A stretch of DNA of 64,000 nt, taken from contig NZ_KB907077.1 of NCBI RefSeq assembly GCF_000381765.1, positions 186,001 through 250,000 on the forward strand. The letters run 5' to 3'. Origin of the DNA: [Zimmermannella] faecalis ATCC 13722. GTDB taxonomy: Bacteria; Actinomycetota; Actinomycetes; Actinomycetales; Microbacteriaceae. Made by a program: the position numbers and the translations under genes. This document shows positions 9,244 through 18,081 of the stretch, in pieces. The notes beneath the pieces were generated by a model. The model had not been told where the DNA came from. It did not search any database and saw only the letters and a list, made by a program, of their open reading frames with translations. Every line of letters starts with the position of its first letter. Position 1 is the stretch's first letter.

Positions 9244-10536
9244 TTAGACCGTGCGCAAGAGCACCGCACCATTGTGCCCCCCGAAGCCGAACGAATTCGA
9301 GAGCACGCTCGACACGCGCGCCGATCGCGCCTCGGTCACGACGTCGAGGTCGGGGAACGCCGGGTCGGTGAGGTTCAGGGTTGGCGGTAGTACGCCGTCG
9401 CGGAGGGTCAGGGCGGCGAGCATCGCCTCGAGCACGCCGGATGCGCCGAGCAGGTGCCCGGTCGACGACTTCGTTGCGCTCACGGGCACTTCACCGAGGC
9501 GGCCGCCGAACACGCGCTCGAGCGCGAGCGCCTCGGTCTCGTCGTTCAGCTTCGTGCTCGTGCCGTGGGCGTTGATGTGGCCCACCTCGTCGGGACGCAT
9601 CCGGGCGTCGGCGAGGCAGGCCTGCATCGCCGCGATAGCGCCGCGGCCCTCGGGATGCGGCGCGGTCGGGTGGTGCGCGTCGCTCGCGGCGCCGAACCCG
9701 GCGAGCTCGGCAATTGGCGTGCCACCCCGCGCGAGCACCGCATCCTTCGCCTCGAGCAGGATTGCGGACGCGCCCTGCGACATGACGAATCCGCTTCGCG
9801 CCGCGTCGAAGGGGCGGCTCGCGGCGGTGGGGTCGTCGTCGAAGCCGCTCGCGAGGGCGCGCAGGTTCGCGTTCGATAAGAGGTTGACGGCGCCGAGGCA
9901 GTCTTCGTAGCCGACGACGAGCACGGTGTCGGCGTAGCCGTGGCGAATGCGCCGCAGCCCCTCGCCGAGCGCGACGGCGCCGCTCGCGCAGGTCGCCGAG
10001 ACCGCGCCGGCCGCGCCGAGCGCGCCGTAGCGCTGGCTCAGCAGCGCGGCCGCGGCGTCGGGGGCCCCGTGCATCGCGAGGGCCGCGGGCACGGCGCGCG
10101 GGCCGAGGTCGTCGAGCGCGCGGGTCGCGTCCTGCATCGCGCGCACGGGGCCGGAGCCGGTTGCCGCGATGATCGAGAACCCGTATTCGGCACCGGAGGG
10201 CATCGGCGGGTCGCCCTGCGCCATTGCCTCGTCGCCCGCGGCGATCGCCCACAGCAACACGTCGGCGAGGCGCCGTGACTCGCGTTCGGGGAGGAGCCCA
10301 GCGTCAATGAAGCCGCGCACCTGGCCGCCGATGCGCACGCGCAGGTCGGCGAATTCGGCGCCCTCGAGCCGCGAGATCGCGCTGCGGCCCTCGCGCACCG
10401 ACTGCCACGTCGACTGGGCGTCGAGCCCGCTCGGGGTGACGGCGCCGAGGCCCGTGATGACGACCTCGCGGCGGTCGGGCGACTGCGCTCGGCGCGCGCG
10501 GCGCGACGAATGCGACTGGGGAACCGAGTGCGTCAC
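9244..10536 (-). CDS. Beta-ketoacyl synthase (FabF-type ketosynthase)
   Basis: 430-aa condensing enzyme joining an acyl thioester with a malonyl-type extender. The active-site Cys is C183 (SATCASG), with catalytic H324 (NAHGTS), K356 and H361 (STGH), so the KAS I/II triad is intact. The GTG start at 10536 overlaps the upstream ligase stop by 4 bp (GTGA); the longer open frame to 10758 runs through the ligase and is rejected. It stands apart from any fab cluster and no acyl carrier protein gene is nearby, which suggests a specialised pathway rather than housekeeping fatty acid synthesis. Confidence 0.85.
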   Translation of the reverse strand: MTHSVPQSHSSRRARRAQSPDRREVVITGLGAVTPSGLDAQSTWQSVREGRSAISRLEGAEFADLRVRIGGQVRGFIDAGLLPERESRRLADVLLWAIAAGDEAMAQGDPPMPSGAEYGFSIIAATGSGPVRAMQDATRALDDLGPRAVPAALAMHGAPDAAAALLSQRYGALGAAGAVSATCASGAVALGEGLRRIRHGYADTVLVVGYEDCLGAVNLLSNANLRALASGFDDDPTAASRPFDAARSGFVMSQGASAILLEAKDAVLARGGTPIAELAGFGAASDAHHPTAPHPEGRGAIAAMQACLADARMRPDEVGHINAHGTSTKLNDETEALALERVFGGRLGEVPVSATKSSTGHLLGASGVLEAMLAALTLRDGVLPPTLNLTDPAFPDLDVVTEARSARVSSVLSNSFGFGGHNGAVLLRTV

Positions 10537-11996
10537 AGGCGCACCGCCCCGTCGAGGAGGTCGGCGGTCGCGCCGCGGCGCACCTTGCCGCCGACCGTGC
10601 GGGGGAGCTCGGGCAGCCGATAGAAGCGGCGCGGCACGAACTGCGGTGCGAGCCGGCCGCGCGCGTGCTCGAGCAGCACCGACTTCGCGGGCGAATCGCC
10701 CTCGACGACGAGCGCGACAACGCTGCCGAGCGACGCGTCGGCGACCGGCACGGCACACACCTCGCCGAGGCCGGCGACCGCGTCGAACGCCCGCTCGATC
10801 TCGGGCAGCGAGACCTTGTGCCCGCCCGTGACGACGATGTCGCCCGCGCGGCCGAGCAGTTCGAGCCGCCGCCCGCGCAGCCGCGCCTGGTCGTGCACGG
10901 TCGCCCAGCCGCGCGCGTCGCGCAGCCGCTCGTCGGTCGTCGCGGGCAGGTAGCCATCAGAGGTCGCGTCGGCGCGGATCCACAGCTCGCCGATCTCGCC
11001 GTCGGGCAGTGGCACACCGTCGGCGTCGCGCACCTCGGCGTCGATGCCGTCGTAGAGGGCGATCTCGCCGTCGTCGGTGCGGCTATCGCCGATGAATCCG
11101 ATCTCGGCGGCGCCGTAGTAGCTGATGAGTCGGGCGTTCGGCAGTGCGCGGGCCGCTGCGGCCCGGATGCGCGGCGGCAGGTTCGCGCCCCCGGCAACGA
11201 GCAGGTTCACGCCGGCGAAGCGTTCGGGCGCGCGCTGCGCCGCGAGTGCCAGCGCCTCGATGACGGCGGGGACCGCGACGACGCGGGTAATGCCCTCGGC
11301 CTCGATACGGCGGCCGGCCTCGAGTGGGTCGAACCGGTCGCCGACGTGGCAGGTGCCGCCTGAGGCGAGGCACTCGATGAGGGCGTAGAGGGTGAGGCTG
11401 TAGCTGAGTGGGCCGGGCGCGAGCGTCGCGGTGCCGGGAGTGGGCTCGAGGTGGGCGCTCGAGACGGCGAAGTTTGCTCGGTATTGGGCGCGCGTCTTGT
11501 AGAACGCCTTTGGGTCGCTCGTCGTGCCCGACGAGAACAGCATGAGGAACGGCTCGGCGCTGTCGCGCACGGTCGGCGCCGCCGTCGGCTCGACCCGGGC
11601 CTCGAGGGCTCGGAACTCATCGAGGCTGATCACCCGGCCTGCCCAGTCGGCGTCGGCGAGTGCCGCGGCGAGGTCGGCCGAGTCGGTAATGACGAGGGTC
11701 ACGCCCGTGCCGGCGGCGACTCGCACGCGATGGGGGAGCGGCCACCGCGGGTCGATCGTCGCGACGGTCGCGTCGTATCCCGCGAGGCCGGCGACGAAGC
11801 GGGCCGTGTGCACGGCGTCGGTGCTGCTCACGGCGACGACGGGCCGCGTGGAGTGGTCGAGCTCGGTCACGGCGGCCCAGATGCGTGCGGCGTCGCCGGG
11901 CAGTTCGCCAAACGTGATGCGGGCACCGGGCCCGACGATCGCGGGGAGTTCGGGGTCGCGCGCCGCGACCTCCAGAATCTTGCCCGTGATCGGCAC
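10533..11996 (-). CDS. AMP-dependent acyl ligase (ANL superfamily)
   Basis: 487-aa adenylate-forming enzyme. The P-loop-like motif SSGTTSDPK is at 155-163, an A5-like ISYYGAAEIGF region lies near residue 290, and a C-terminal GGKVRRG holds the probable catalytic Lys. It should activate a carboxylic acid as acyl-AMP and transfer it to CoA or a carrier. The GTG at 11996 is chosen because GGGAGGG lies 4 nt upstream; the frame is open to 12038. First gene of the ligase-ketosynthase-dehydrogenase unit. The acid substrate is unknown. Confidence 0.8.
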   Translation of the reverse strand: MPITGKILEVAARDPELPAIVGPGARITFGELPGDAARIWAAVTELDHSTRPVVAVSSTDAVHTARFVAGLAGYDATVATIDPRWPLPHRVRVAAGTGVTLVITDSADLAAALADADWAGRVISLDEFRALEARVEPTAAPTVRDSAEPFLMLFSSGTTSDPKAFYKTRAQYRANFAVSSAHLEPTPGTATLAPGPLSYSLTLYALIECLASGGTCHVGDRFDPLEAGRRIEAEGITRVVAVPAVIEALALAAQRAPERFAGVNLLVAGGANLPPRIRAAAARALPNARLISYYGAAEIGFIGDSRTDDGEIALYDGIDAEVRDADGVPLPDGEIGELWIRADATSDGYLPATTDERLRDARGWATVHDQARLRGRRLELLGRAGDIVVTGGHKVSLPEIERAFDAVAGLGEVCAVPVADASLGSVVALVVEGDSPAKSVLLEHARGRLAPQFVPRRFYRLPELPRTVGGKVRRGATADLLDGAVRL

Positions 11997-12145
11997 GTTT
12001 CCCTCCCGTAGACGGTGCACCTCGGCGTCGGCGCGCAAACAAATACTCTAACCGCGGCCGGCCCGGAGTCTTCGAGATTCGCGGCGAACTCTCCGGAACC
12101 TCACCCCCACGGTTCGTACCGTTGGGGCGTGAGTGAGTGCGAAGC

Positions 12146-12916
12146 ATGACGGGGCACCGGGACGACCTCGGTCGTCGCATCGCCGCCGAGGGAATTCTGC
12201 TCGCGGGCGGCGGCGCGGCAATCCTGCTGCAGCTCGCGCATCCGCTCGTCGCCCGCGGGGTCGCGGGCTACTCCGACTTCACGAACGCGCCGCTGCGGCG
12301 CCTCGAAGGCACCCTCAACTACGTCACTGCGGTCGTGCACGGCGACGACGATGACCGGCGCGCGCTGCGACGAATCGTGAACCGACGGCACGCGAGGGTC
12401 CCCGGCGCGTTCGATCCCGAGGCGCAGCTCTGGGTCGCGGCGACGCTGTTGCGCTCGGCCGAGTCGTCGTACGCACGGGCGTTCGGCCGACTCACGCTCG
12501 CCGAGCGCGAGGCGCTGCGGGCGACGTTCGAAACGATCGGCACTGAATTGCAAATGCCGCCCGGCGCCTGGCCCGCGAGCGTCGCGGAATTCGACGCCTG
12601 GTGGGCGGCGAGAATTGCCGAATCGCACGTGAGTGACAACGCGAAGAAGGTATTTGCCGAGCTTTGTCGGCCCGCATCCGCGCCGCGCTGGTTACGGGTG
12701 GTGCTCCCGATAGTGTGGCGCGTCGCGTTGGCGCAGCTCCCGGCGAGGCTTCGACGCGAGTTTGCCCCGAATTGGCGACGGCGAGATCGCTTTATCGCCG
12801 AGCTATTTTGGGTGATTGTCGTTCCGGGATATCGGATGCTGCCGTGGCACGTGCGCAGCTGGCCGATGCGACGCCAATTACGAGCATTGCAGCGAATGAT
12901 CGCCACCGCGCCATAA
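12146..12916 (+). CDS. MpaB-like oxygenase family protein (DUF2236)
   Basis: 256-aa protein resembling the DUF2236/MpaB family, whose members include haem-dependent oxygenases and latex-clearing relatives. Family features seen are an early QLAHPLVARGV segment and a helical core with R/H-rich motifs (RRIVNRRHARV). Start ATG 12146 or GTG 12137; neither has a clear ribosome site. It is transcribed divergently from the ligase cluster with only about 150 nt between start codons, so shared control or pathway is possible. The specific reaction is unknown. Confidence 0.65.
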   Translation: MTGHRDDLGRRIAAEGILLAGGGAAILLQLAHPLVARGVAGYSDFTNAPLRRLEGTLNYVTAVVHGDDDDRRALRRIVNRRHARVPGAFDPEAQLWVAATLLRSAESSYARAFGRLTLAEREALRATFETIGTELQMPPGAWPASVAEFDAWWAARIAESHVSDNAKKVFAELCRPASAPRWLRVVLPIVWRVALAQLPARLRREFAPNWRRRDRFIAELFWVIVVPGYRMLPWHVRSWPMRRQLRALQRMIATAP

Positions 12917-12931
12917 TCCCGCGTCACGACA

Positions 12932-12966
12932 CAAATCGGGGCGCATCAGTGATGCGCCCCGATTTG
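12932..12966. terminator. Bidirectional terminator, 17-bp perfect stem
   Basis: Arms 12932-12948 and 12950-12966 are perfect reverse complements around one central base; in practice a 15-bp stem with a 5-nt loop. A/T-rich ends give runs of A and T on the two sides. It lies between the convergent DUF2236 and lsr2 genes and can serve both. Confidence 0.85.
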
Positions 12967-12988
12967 GATATGCGTTGAGGGAACGGCG

Positions 12989-13336
12989 TTAGTTGTTCGC
13001 CTCGTCGTACGCGTCGAGCACGTCTTGCGGAACTCGGCCGCGGTTGGCGACGGTGTAGCCATTTGCGGTCGCCCACTTGCGAACGGCCGAAAGGTCGCGC
13101 TTCGGGCCTGCAGTGGGGAGCAGGGTGCGGGTGCCACGCTGGGCGCGGCCGCCGACGCGACGCGCCGACTTGACGTAGCTGCTCAGCGTTTCGCGAAGGC
13201 CCTCGGCGTTCGCGTCGCTGAGGTCGATTTCGTATTCAACACCGTCGAGACCGAACTTCACGGTTTCGCCCTGGCCCTCGGTGAGCTGGGTGCCGTCGAG
13301 ATCATCGATCAGCTGGTAGACAACTTTGCGTGCCAC
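12989..13336 (-). CDS. lsr2: Lsr2 family nucleoid-associated protein
   Basis: 115-aa xenogeneic silencer that binds AT-rich DNA in the minor groove and bridges it. The N-terminal dimerisation domain (VARKVVYQLIDDLDG) fits Lsr2. The C-terminal DNA-binding domain carries the AT-hook-like RGR at 99-101 after NGYTVANRGR. Length agrees with the family (about 110 aa). The GTG at 13336 is chosen because AAGGAG (13344-13349 on the minus strand) stands 7 nt ahead. The open frame to 13396 is discounted. Confidence 0.95.
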   Translation of the reverse strand: MARKVVYQLIDDLDGTQLTEGQGETVKFGLDGVEYEIDLSDANAEGLRETLSSYVKSARRVGGRAQRGTRTLLPTAGPKRDLSAVRKWATANGYTVANRGRVPQDVLDAYDEANN

Positions 13337-13414
13337 GGATGCACTCCTTGAGATATTCGAGCTGTACTCTGCAATTGTGGAGCGCATCCGTGGCATTTCG
13401 CAAATCAGAATGCT

Positions 13415-13451
13415 GAATTCACAGAATTCTCATTACCACGCGTGTTGTCAA
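13415..13451 (-). promoter_or_regulatory. AT-rich lsr2 promoter region with twin GAATTC repeats
   Basis: On the minus strand TTGACA occupies 13451-13446, and two GAATTC hexamers lie at 13415-13420 and 13424-13429, 3 nt apart. The 13350-13451 interval is markedly richer in A/T than its surroundings. A clear -10 is not evident. AT-rich DNA upstream of lsr2 would suit autoregulation. Confidence 0.4.
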
Positions 13452-13470
13452 TTTGAATTGCCGCCGCGAA

Positions 13471-15951
13471 TCACGCTCGGGCGAGTGCCTGCGCGGGCGG
13501 GATACGCGAGGCCAGCCACGACGGGCGCGCACCGGCAATTACTCCGAGTGCCACCGCGGCGGCAATGACGACGCCGATACCCAACCACGGAACGCTAATG
13601 GCAATCGGGCCGCCATCGGCAATCATCGTCGGGACTGCGCTGACGCCGAGCGGAATTCCGATGACAATCGAGAACAGTGCACCGACGAGCGCGAGCGCGA
13701 CCGCTTCGAGGAGCACCATGAGCCGCACGCGTCCGCGGGTCACGCCGAGGGCCCGCAGCAGGGCGAGCTCGCGGCGGCGCTCGGCGACGGCGAGCGCGAC
13801 GACGCTCGCGAGGCCAATCACCGAGATGACCACAGTGAGGCCGAGCATCGCGAGCACGAACGCGACGACGAGGTTCACGATCTGCTCGTAGACCTGCTGT
13901 TCGGCGATCGGGCCGAGCACCTGCAGCTCGGGGTTGTCGTTCTGCACCTGGGTGATCGCGTCGGCGAGCGTGCCGATCTGCCCGTCGGCGGCGTAGAGCC
14001 AGAGCATCGCGTCGGGCTGCACCGCCGAGAACTCGTCGAGCGTCGACGACGAGACCGCGCCGACCGACGTGCCGGCCATCAGGTTCGTGAGGCCGTCGAC
14101 GAGGTCGTCGACCACGACGGTGAGTTCGATCGACGTGCCATCGGTGTCGGTGAACGTTGCCGTGGCGCCGTCGTCGACCTCGAGCATCGCGGCGTTCGTC
14201 TCGGAGAGCACGACCTCGCCGTCCTCGATCGGCGACTTCAGGTCGGCCGCGGTCGGCTCCGGCAGGGTCGTGAGGGTCGTCAGGCTCGACGGGGAGTCGG
14301 CGCTCGACTCGAGTTCGACCCGCGAGGTTGCCTCCGACGCCTCGAGCCCGCGGGAATCGAGCACCGGCGCGAGCGCCGACGAGTCGAGCGATTCGCCCGA
14401 CTGCGAGGTGATGACCGCGTCGTACGAGAACTTCGCGTCGAGGCGCTCGCCCAGCGTCGCGTTCACCGACTGCACGCCCGTGAGCATCGCAAGAATCAGG
14501 CTGCCGCCGAGCGAGATCGCGAGCACGACCGTGCCGGAGCGGCGCGAGGTGCGCACGAGATTCTCGCCCGCGAGCTTCGCGATGGGGCCGAACGCCCCGA
14601 GCAGGCGGCCGATCACCGGCATGAGCACGCGCACGAGCAGCGGCACGAGCACGATGAGCCCGATCGCGAGTACGACGCCCGCGCCGATGAGCACGAGGGG
14701 ATTCCGGAGCGCGACGGCACCGACGAGTCCGGCGATACCGAGCGCGGTCACGAGGCCGCCGAAGACCCAGGCGAACACGCTGCGGCGACGCTGGTCGGCG
14801 CCGGTCGCGTTCGCCTCCGAGAGCGCCGCGATGGGGGAGAGCCCGCGCAGACGAGCGGCTGGGGCCCACGCCGCGAACAGCGTCACGGCGACCGTGACGA
14901 CGAGCGCGGCGATCGCCCAGCCCACCGCGAAGCTCGGGCCGCCGCCCGCGAGATCGGCGACCACCGCGAGCATCCACCCGAGGCCGAAGCCGATCGCGAT
15001 GCCGACAACGGCACCCGCGACACCGATGAGGAGCGCCTCGGCGAGCACCGTGCGCTGCACCTGGGCGCCCGTCGCGCCGACGAGCCGCAGCAGGCCGTTC
15101 TCGCGCAGGCGCTGCGCGAGCAGCACCTCGAAGGTGTTGCGAATCACCATCGCGGCGGCGAGCAGCGCGATGAGCACGAAGATGAGGAACATTGTCGCGA
15201 GCGCGTCGGTGCCGCCCGTGAGCCCGTCGATGAGCTGCTGGGTGTACGCATCGACCGTGACCGCCTCGGGTGCGTCGTCGCCCGTGCCGAACTGCTCGGC
15301 GAACACCGCGTTAAGCGAGTCGATCGTCGCCGCGATGTCGCTGCCCGGGGTGGCCTGAATGATGAGCGACTCGACCTGCGCGTCGTCCATCGAGAACATG
15401 CCGCTCCCCGCAAACAGCTGGGTGATGCCCGCGCTCGCGTTCGCGGGCACCGTGACGACGCCGACGACGGTCACGGCGCTGCCGGCCTCGCCGTAGCTCG
15501 CGAGCTCGAACTCGTCGCCGAGCTCGAGGTGGAGCCGGTCGAGGGTCGACTGGGTCGCGACGATCTCGTTGTCGCCCGACGGCCACTCGCCCTCGGCGAG
15601 GTCCATCCAGCGCAGCGAGGGCTCGTCGGCGACGCCGTACACGTTCACGTCGGAGCGGGCGCCCTCGACGATCGACTGGGCGTACGCGACGTAGCTCGGC
15701 TCGATCGTCTCGACGCCGGGCACCTGCGCGGCCGCGTCAAGCGTGGCCTGCGGGTCGGCCGTTTGCACGACGATGTCTGAGGACGAGTACGGCGCCGCAA
15801 CCGCGAGGTTGAGCGACGCCTGCATCGTCGTAATGAAGGTGCCCGTCGCCATGAGCGCCATCGCGCTGAGCAGGGCGGCCATGACGATCGCGGCGACCCG
15901 GCGCGGGCCGCGGCGAATCTGCTTGGTGGCGAGGTTCAGCGTTGCGCTCAT
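13471..15951 (-). CDS. FtsX-type ABC transporter permease (duplicated)
   Basis: 826-aa MacB/FtsX-family permease with two FtsX domains. There is one TM helix at the N-terminus and a large extracytoplasmic domain. A TM cluster follows near residues 250-500, then a second extracytoplasmic part (about 510-690) and three C-terminal helices. Such proteins export lipids or peptides or act mechanically at the envelope rather than import sugars. The ATG at 15951 overlaps the stop of the ATPase gene by 4 bp. The pair is divergent from a two-component system, a common layout for envelope-stress-regulated exporters. Confidence 0.85.
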   Translation of the reverse strand: MSATLNLATKQIRRGPRRVAAIVMAALLSAMALMATGTFITTMQASLNLAVAAPYSSSDIVVQTADPQATLDAAAQVPGVETIEPSYVAYAQSIVEGARSDVNVYGVADEPSLRWMDLAEGEWPSGDNEIVATQSTLDRLHLELGDEFELASYGEAGSAVTVVGVVTVPANASAGITQLFAGSGMFSMDDAQVESLIIQATPGSDIAATIDSLNAVFAEQFGTGDDAPEAVTVDAYTQQLIDGLTGGTDALATMFLIFVLIALLAAAMVIRNTFEVLLAQRLRENGLLRLVGATGAQVQRTVLAEALLIGVAGAVVGIAIGFGLGWMLAVVADLAGGGPSFAVGWAIAALVVTVAVTLFAAWAPAARLRGLSPIAALSEANATGADQRRRSVFAWVFGGLVTALGIAGLVGAVALRNPLVLIGAGVVLAIGLIVLVPLLVRVLMPVIGRLLGAFGPIAKLAGENLVRTSRRSGTVVLAISLGGSLILAMLTGVQSVNATLGERLDAKFSYDAVITSQSGESLDSSALAPVLDSRGLEASEATSRVELESSADSPSSLTTLTTLPEPTAADLKSPIEDGEVVLSETNAAMLEVDDGATATFTDTDGTSIELTVVVDDLVDGLTNLMAGTSVGAVSSSTLDEFSAVQPDAMLWLYAADGQIGTLADAITQVQNDNPELQVLGPIAEQQVYEQIVNLVVAFVLAMLGLTVVISVIGLASVVALAVAERRRELALLRALGVTRGRVRLMVLLEAVALALVGALFSIVIGIPLGVSAVPTMIADGGPIAISVPWLGIGVVIAAAVALGVIAGARPSWLASRIPPAQALARA

Positions 15952-16682
15952 GCTCCGACTCCCGCCATCACCGAGCTGATCTGCTCGTAGTCGGCACCCG
16001 TGAGCTCGTGGGCGATGCGCCCGTCGACGAGGATCAGCACGCGGTCGGCGTAGGCGGCCGCGGCCGGGTCGTGCGTCACCATGACGATCGTCTGGCGGCG
16101 CTCGCGGGCGGCGCGCTGCATGCTCTCGAGCAGCTCGCGGCCCGTGCGCAGGTCGAGCGCGCCCGTCGGCTCGTCGGCAAAGACGACGGCGGGTTCGGTG
16201 ATGAGCGCCCGCGCGACCGCGACGCGCTGCTGCTGACCGCCCGAGAGCTCGTGCGGCAGGTGGCTCAGGCGGCCGAGAATCCCGAGCTGCGACGCGAGGC
16301 GCTCGAGGGCGCCGACGTCGACGCGCCCGCCCGCGAGCCGCACGGGCAGCTCGATGTTCTCACGCGCCGAGAGCGTCGGCACGAGGTTGAACGACTGGAA
16401 CACGAACCCGAGCCGGTCGCGACGCAGCTGCGTGAGGCGCGCATCCGGCATGCCGAGAATCGAGGCGCCGTCGATCGCGACGTCGCCGCTCGTCGGGGTG
16501 TCGAGGCCGGCGAGCAGGTGCATGAGGGTCGACTTGCCCGAGCCCGAGGGGCCCATGATCGCGGTGAACTCGCCGCGGGCGAAGTCGATATCGACGCCGG
16601 CGACCGCGTGCACCGCGGCGTCGGCTTGTCCGTAGGTCTTCGTGAGGCCTCGGCAGAGAACTGCCGGCTGCTGCTGGTTCAT
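15948..16682 (-). CDS. ABC transporter ATP-binding protein (LolD/MacB type)
   Basis: 244-aa ATPase partner of the FtsX permease. Walker A GPSGSGKST is at 44-52, signature LSGGQQQR and Walker B VVFADEPTGALD are in the second half; the D-loop DEPTGALD is characteristic of the LolD/MacB/FtsE group. The ATG at 16682 is preceded by AAGGAG. First gene of the leftward two-gene operon, with 151 nt separating it from the divergent histidine kinase gene. Confidence 0.9.
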   Translation of the reverse strand: MNQQQPAVLCRGLTKTYGQADAAVHAVAGVDIDFARGEFTAIMGPSGSGKSTLMHLLAGLDTPTSGDVAIDGASILGMPDARLTQLRRDRLGFVFQSFNLVPTLSARENIELPVRLAGGRVDVGALERLASQLGILGRLSHLPHELSGGQQQRVAVARALITEPAVVFADEPTGALDLRTGRELLESMQRAARERRQTIVMVTHDPAAAAYADRVLILVDGRIAHELTGADYEQISSVMAGVGA

Positions 16683-16743
16683 GAGGGCTCCTTCGCGGGG
16701 CGGTTGCTGGATGCTTCGAAGCTATTTGCGCGCCGGCTCGGGC

Positions 16744-16780
16744 GGCATGGTGCGCAAGTCTCGTTCGAGAGGACCATGCC
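16744..16780. promoter_or_regulatory. Long-spaced inverted repeat between exporter and two-component genes
   Basis: GGCATGGT (16744-16751) and ACCATGCC (16773-16780) are perfect reverse complements, 21 nt apart, in the 151-nt divergent intergenic region. It may be a binding site for the NarL-type regulator encoded at 18078 or a hairpin in the leader of the ABC operon. A TAGGCT -10-like box lies close to the kinase start. Confidence 0.4.
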
Positions 16781-16833
16781 CTCCCGACGGATGTATACCT
16801 GCGGACGATGGGGCGGCTCCTAGGCTGGAACGC

Positions 16834-18081
16834 ATGCTCGACACCTTTATCGCGACGCGCGAGCGACCCATGCGGGTCGTCGTCACCGACTGCATCGGTG
16901 CGCTCGTCGTTGGTGCGTTCGCGCTGCTCGTCGGCGGGGTCGGGATGGGCTTTGGCGGCGCGCAGCAGGTGCTCTACATTCCGCTCGTCGTGCTCATGTG
17001 CGTGCGCCGCAGCGCCCCGATCGTGTTCCTGTTTGGCACGACGATGCTCTCGGGCCTCAACTACCTCACCTCGTCGTTCTACTTCGACGGCGTCGTCTAC
17101 GGCGCGACCCTCGTCGGGGTGTACGGGGCGGCGGCGTTCGGCCGCAAGCGCGACCGGCCGCTCTGCCTCGTGCCGCCGGTGCTCGCGATCACGATCGTCG
17201 GGCTGCAGCTGTTCACGCCCTGGTTCGAGGTGTGGCCGTTTGGCGGGCAGTGGGATACGGAGGCGACGCTCGTCGACCGGGCGGAGTCGTTCCTGCTGCT
17301 CGCGGTGCCGATCGCGCTCGCGTTCATCGCGGCGTGGGCGCTCGGCATGCTGCGCCGCCAGCAGCTCGTGGAGGTCGTGCGTGCGCAGGAGCGGGCCGAG
17401 CTGCTGCGCCGCGACGCGCATCGTCTCGCCGAGCTCGCGGTGTCGGACGAGCGCAACCGAATCTCGCGCGAGATGCACGACATCATCGCCCACTCTCTCG
17501 CGTCGATCGTGACGCTCGCCGAGGGCGGCCGGCTCGCGGCACACGAGCGGCCCGAGCTCGCGACCGAGATTTTCGGCAAGATCGGCGACACGGGCCGCGG
17601 CGCCCTCGGCGACGTGAAGCTGCTGCTGCGGAACGTCGACTCGACGCAAGACGACGTGCCGGCGCGGGGCGTGGGGGAAATCCCCGATCTCGTCGAGGGT
17701 GTGCGCGTCGGTGACGGCGCCGAGGCCGCGATCGAGTTCCGCGAGTCGGGCACCCCGGTGGAGCTCCCGGCCGGGATGCAGCTCGCGATGTACCGCGTCG
17801 CGCAGGAGTCGCTCACGAACATGCTCAAGCACGCGCCCGGTGCTCGCGGCGAGGTCGCGCTCGAGTGGGGTGACGGGGCCGTGCGGCTGCGGGCTATTAA
17901 CTCGCTCGTGCCGGGTGCCGCGCCGCCGTCGAGCGATCGGCGCGGCCTCGCCGGTATGCGGGAGCGGGTCGAGCTGTTCGACGGCTCGCTCGACGTGACG
18001 ACGACGGCGAGTAGTTTTGAGGTGTTGGCGACCTGGCCGCTGCCGGGCACGAACGCCCCGATCACGAAGGACGAATCATGA
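16834..18081 (+). CDS. Sensor histidine kinase (HisKA_3, NarL-system type)
   Basis: 415-aa membrane kinase. Hydrophobic helices cover residues 20-175 and form the sensor part with no large extracellular loop. A short coiled linker leads to the HisKA_3 dimerisation domain with phospho-acceptor H215 (REMHDIIAH), then a HATPase_c domain. The ATG at 16834 is the sensible start; the open frame to 16642 enters the divergent promoter. It overlaps the response regulator gene by 4 bp. Divergence from an FtsX-type exporter suggests it senses an envelope or antimicrobial signal and controls that exporter. Confidence 0.88.
   Translation: MLDTFIATRERPMRVVVTDCIGALVVGAFALLVGGVGMGFGGAQQVLYIPLVVLMCVRRSAPIVFLFGTTMLSGLNYLTSSFYFDGVVYGATLVGVYGAAAFGRKRDRPLCLVPPVLAITIVGLQLFTPWFEVWPFGGQWDTEATLVDRAESFLLLAVPIALAFIAAWALGMLRRQQLVEVVRAQERAELLRRDAHRLAELAVSDERNRISREMHDIIAHSLASIVTLAEGGRLAAHERPELATEIFGKIGDTGRGALGDVKLLLRNVDSTQDDVPARGVGEIPDLVEGVRVGDGAEAAIEFRESGTPVELPAGMQLAMYRVAQESLTNMLKHAPGARGEVALEWGDGAVRLRAINSLVPGAAPPSSDRRGLAGMRERVELFDGSLDVTTTASSFEVLATWPLPGTNAPITKDES

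Noticed and set aside
13453-15780. 775-codon open frame on the plus strand
   Set aside because: Antisense shadow of the FtsX permease, charge-rich low-complexity translation, no recognisable domain or ribosome site.
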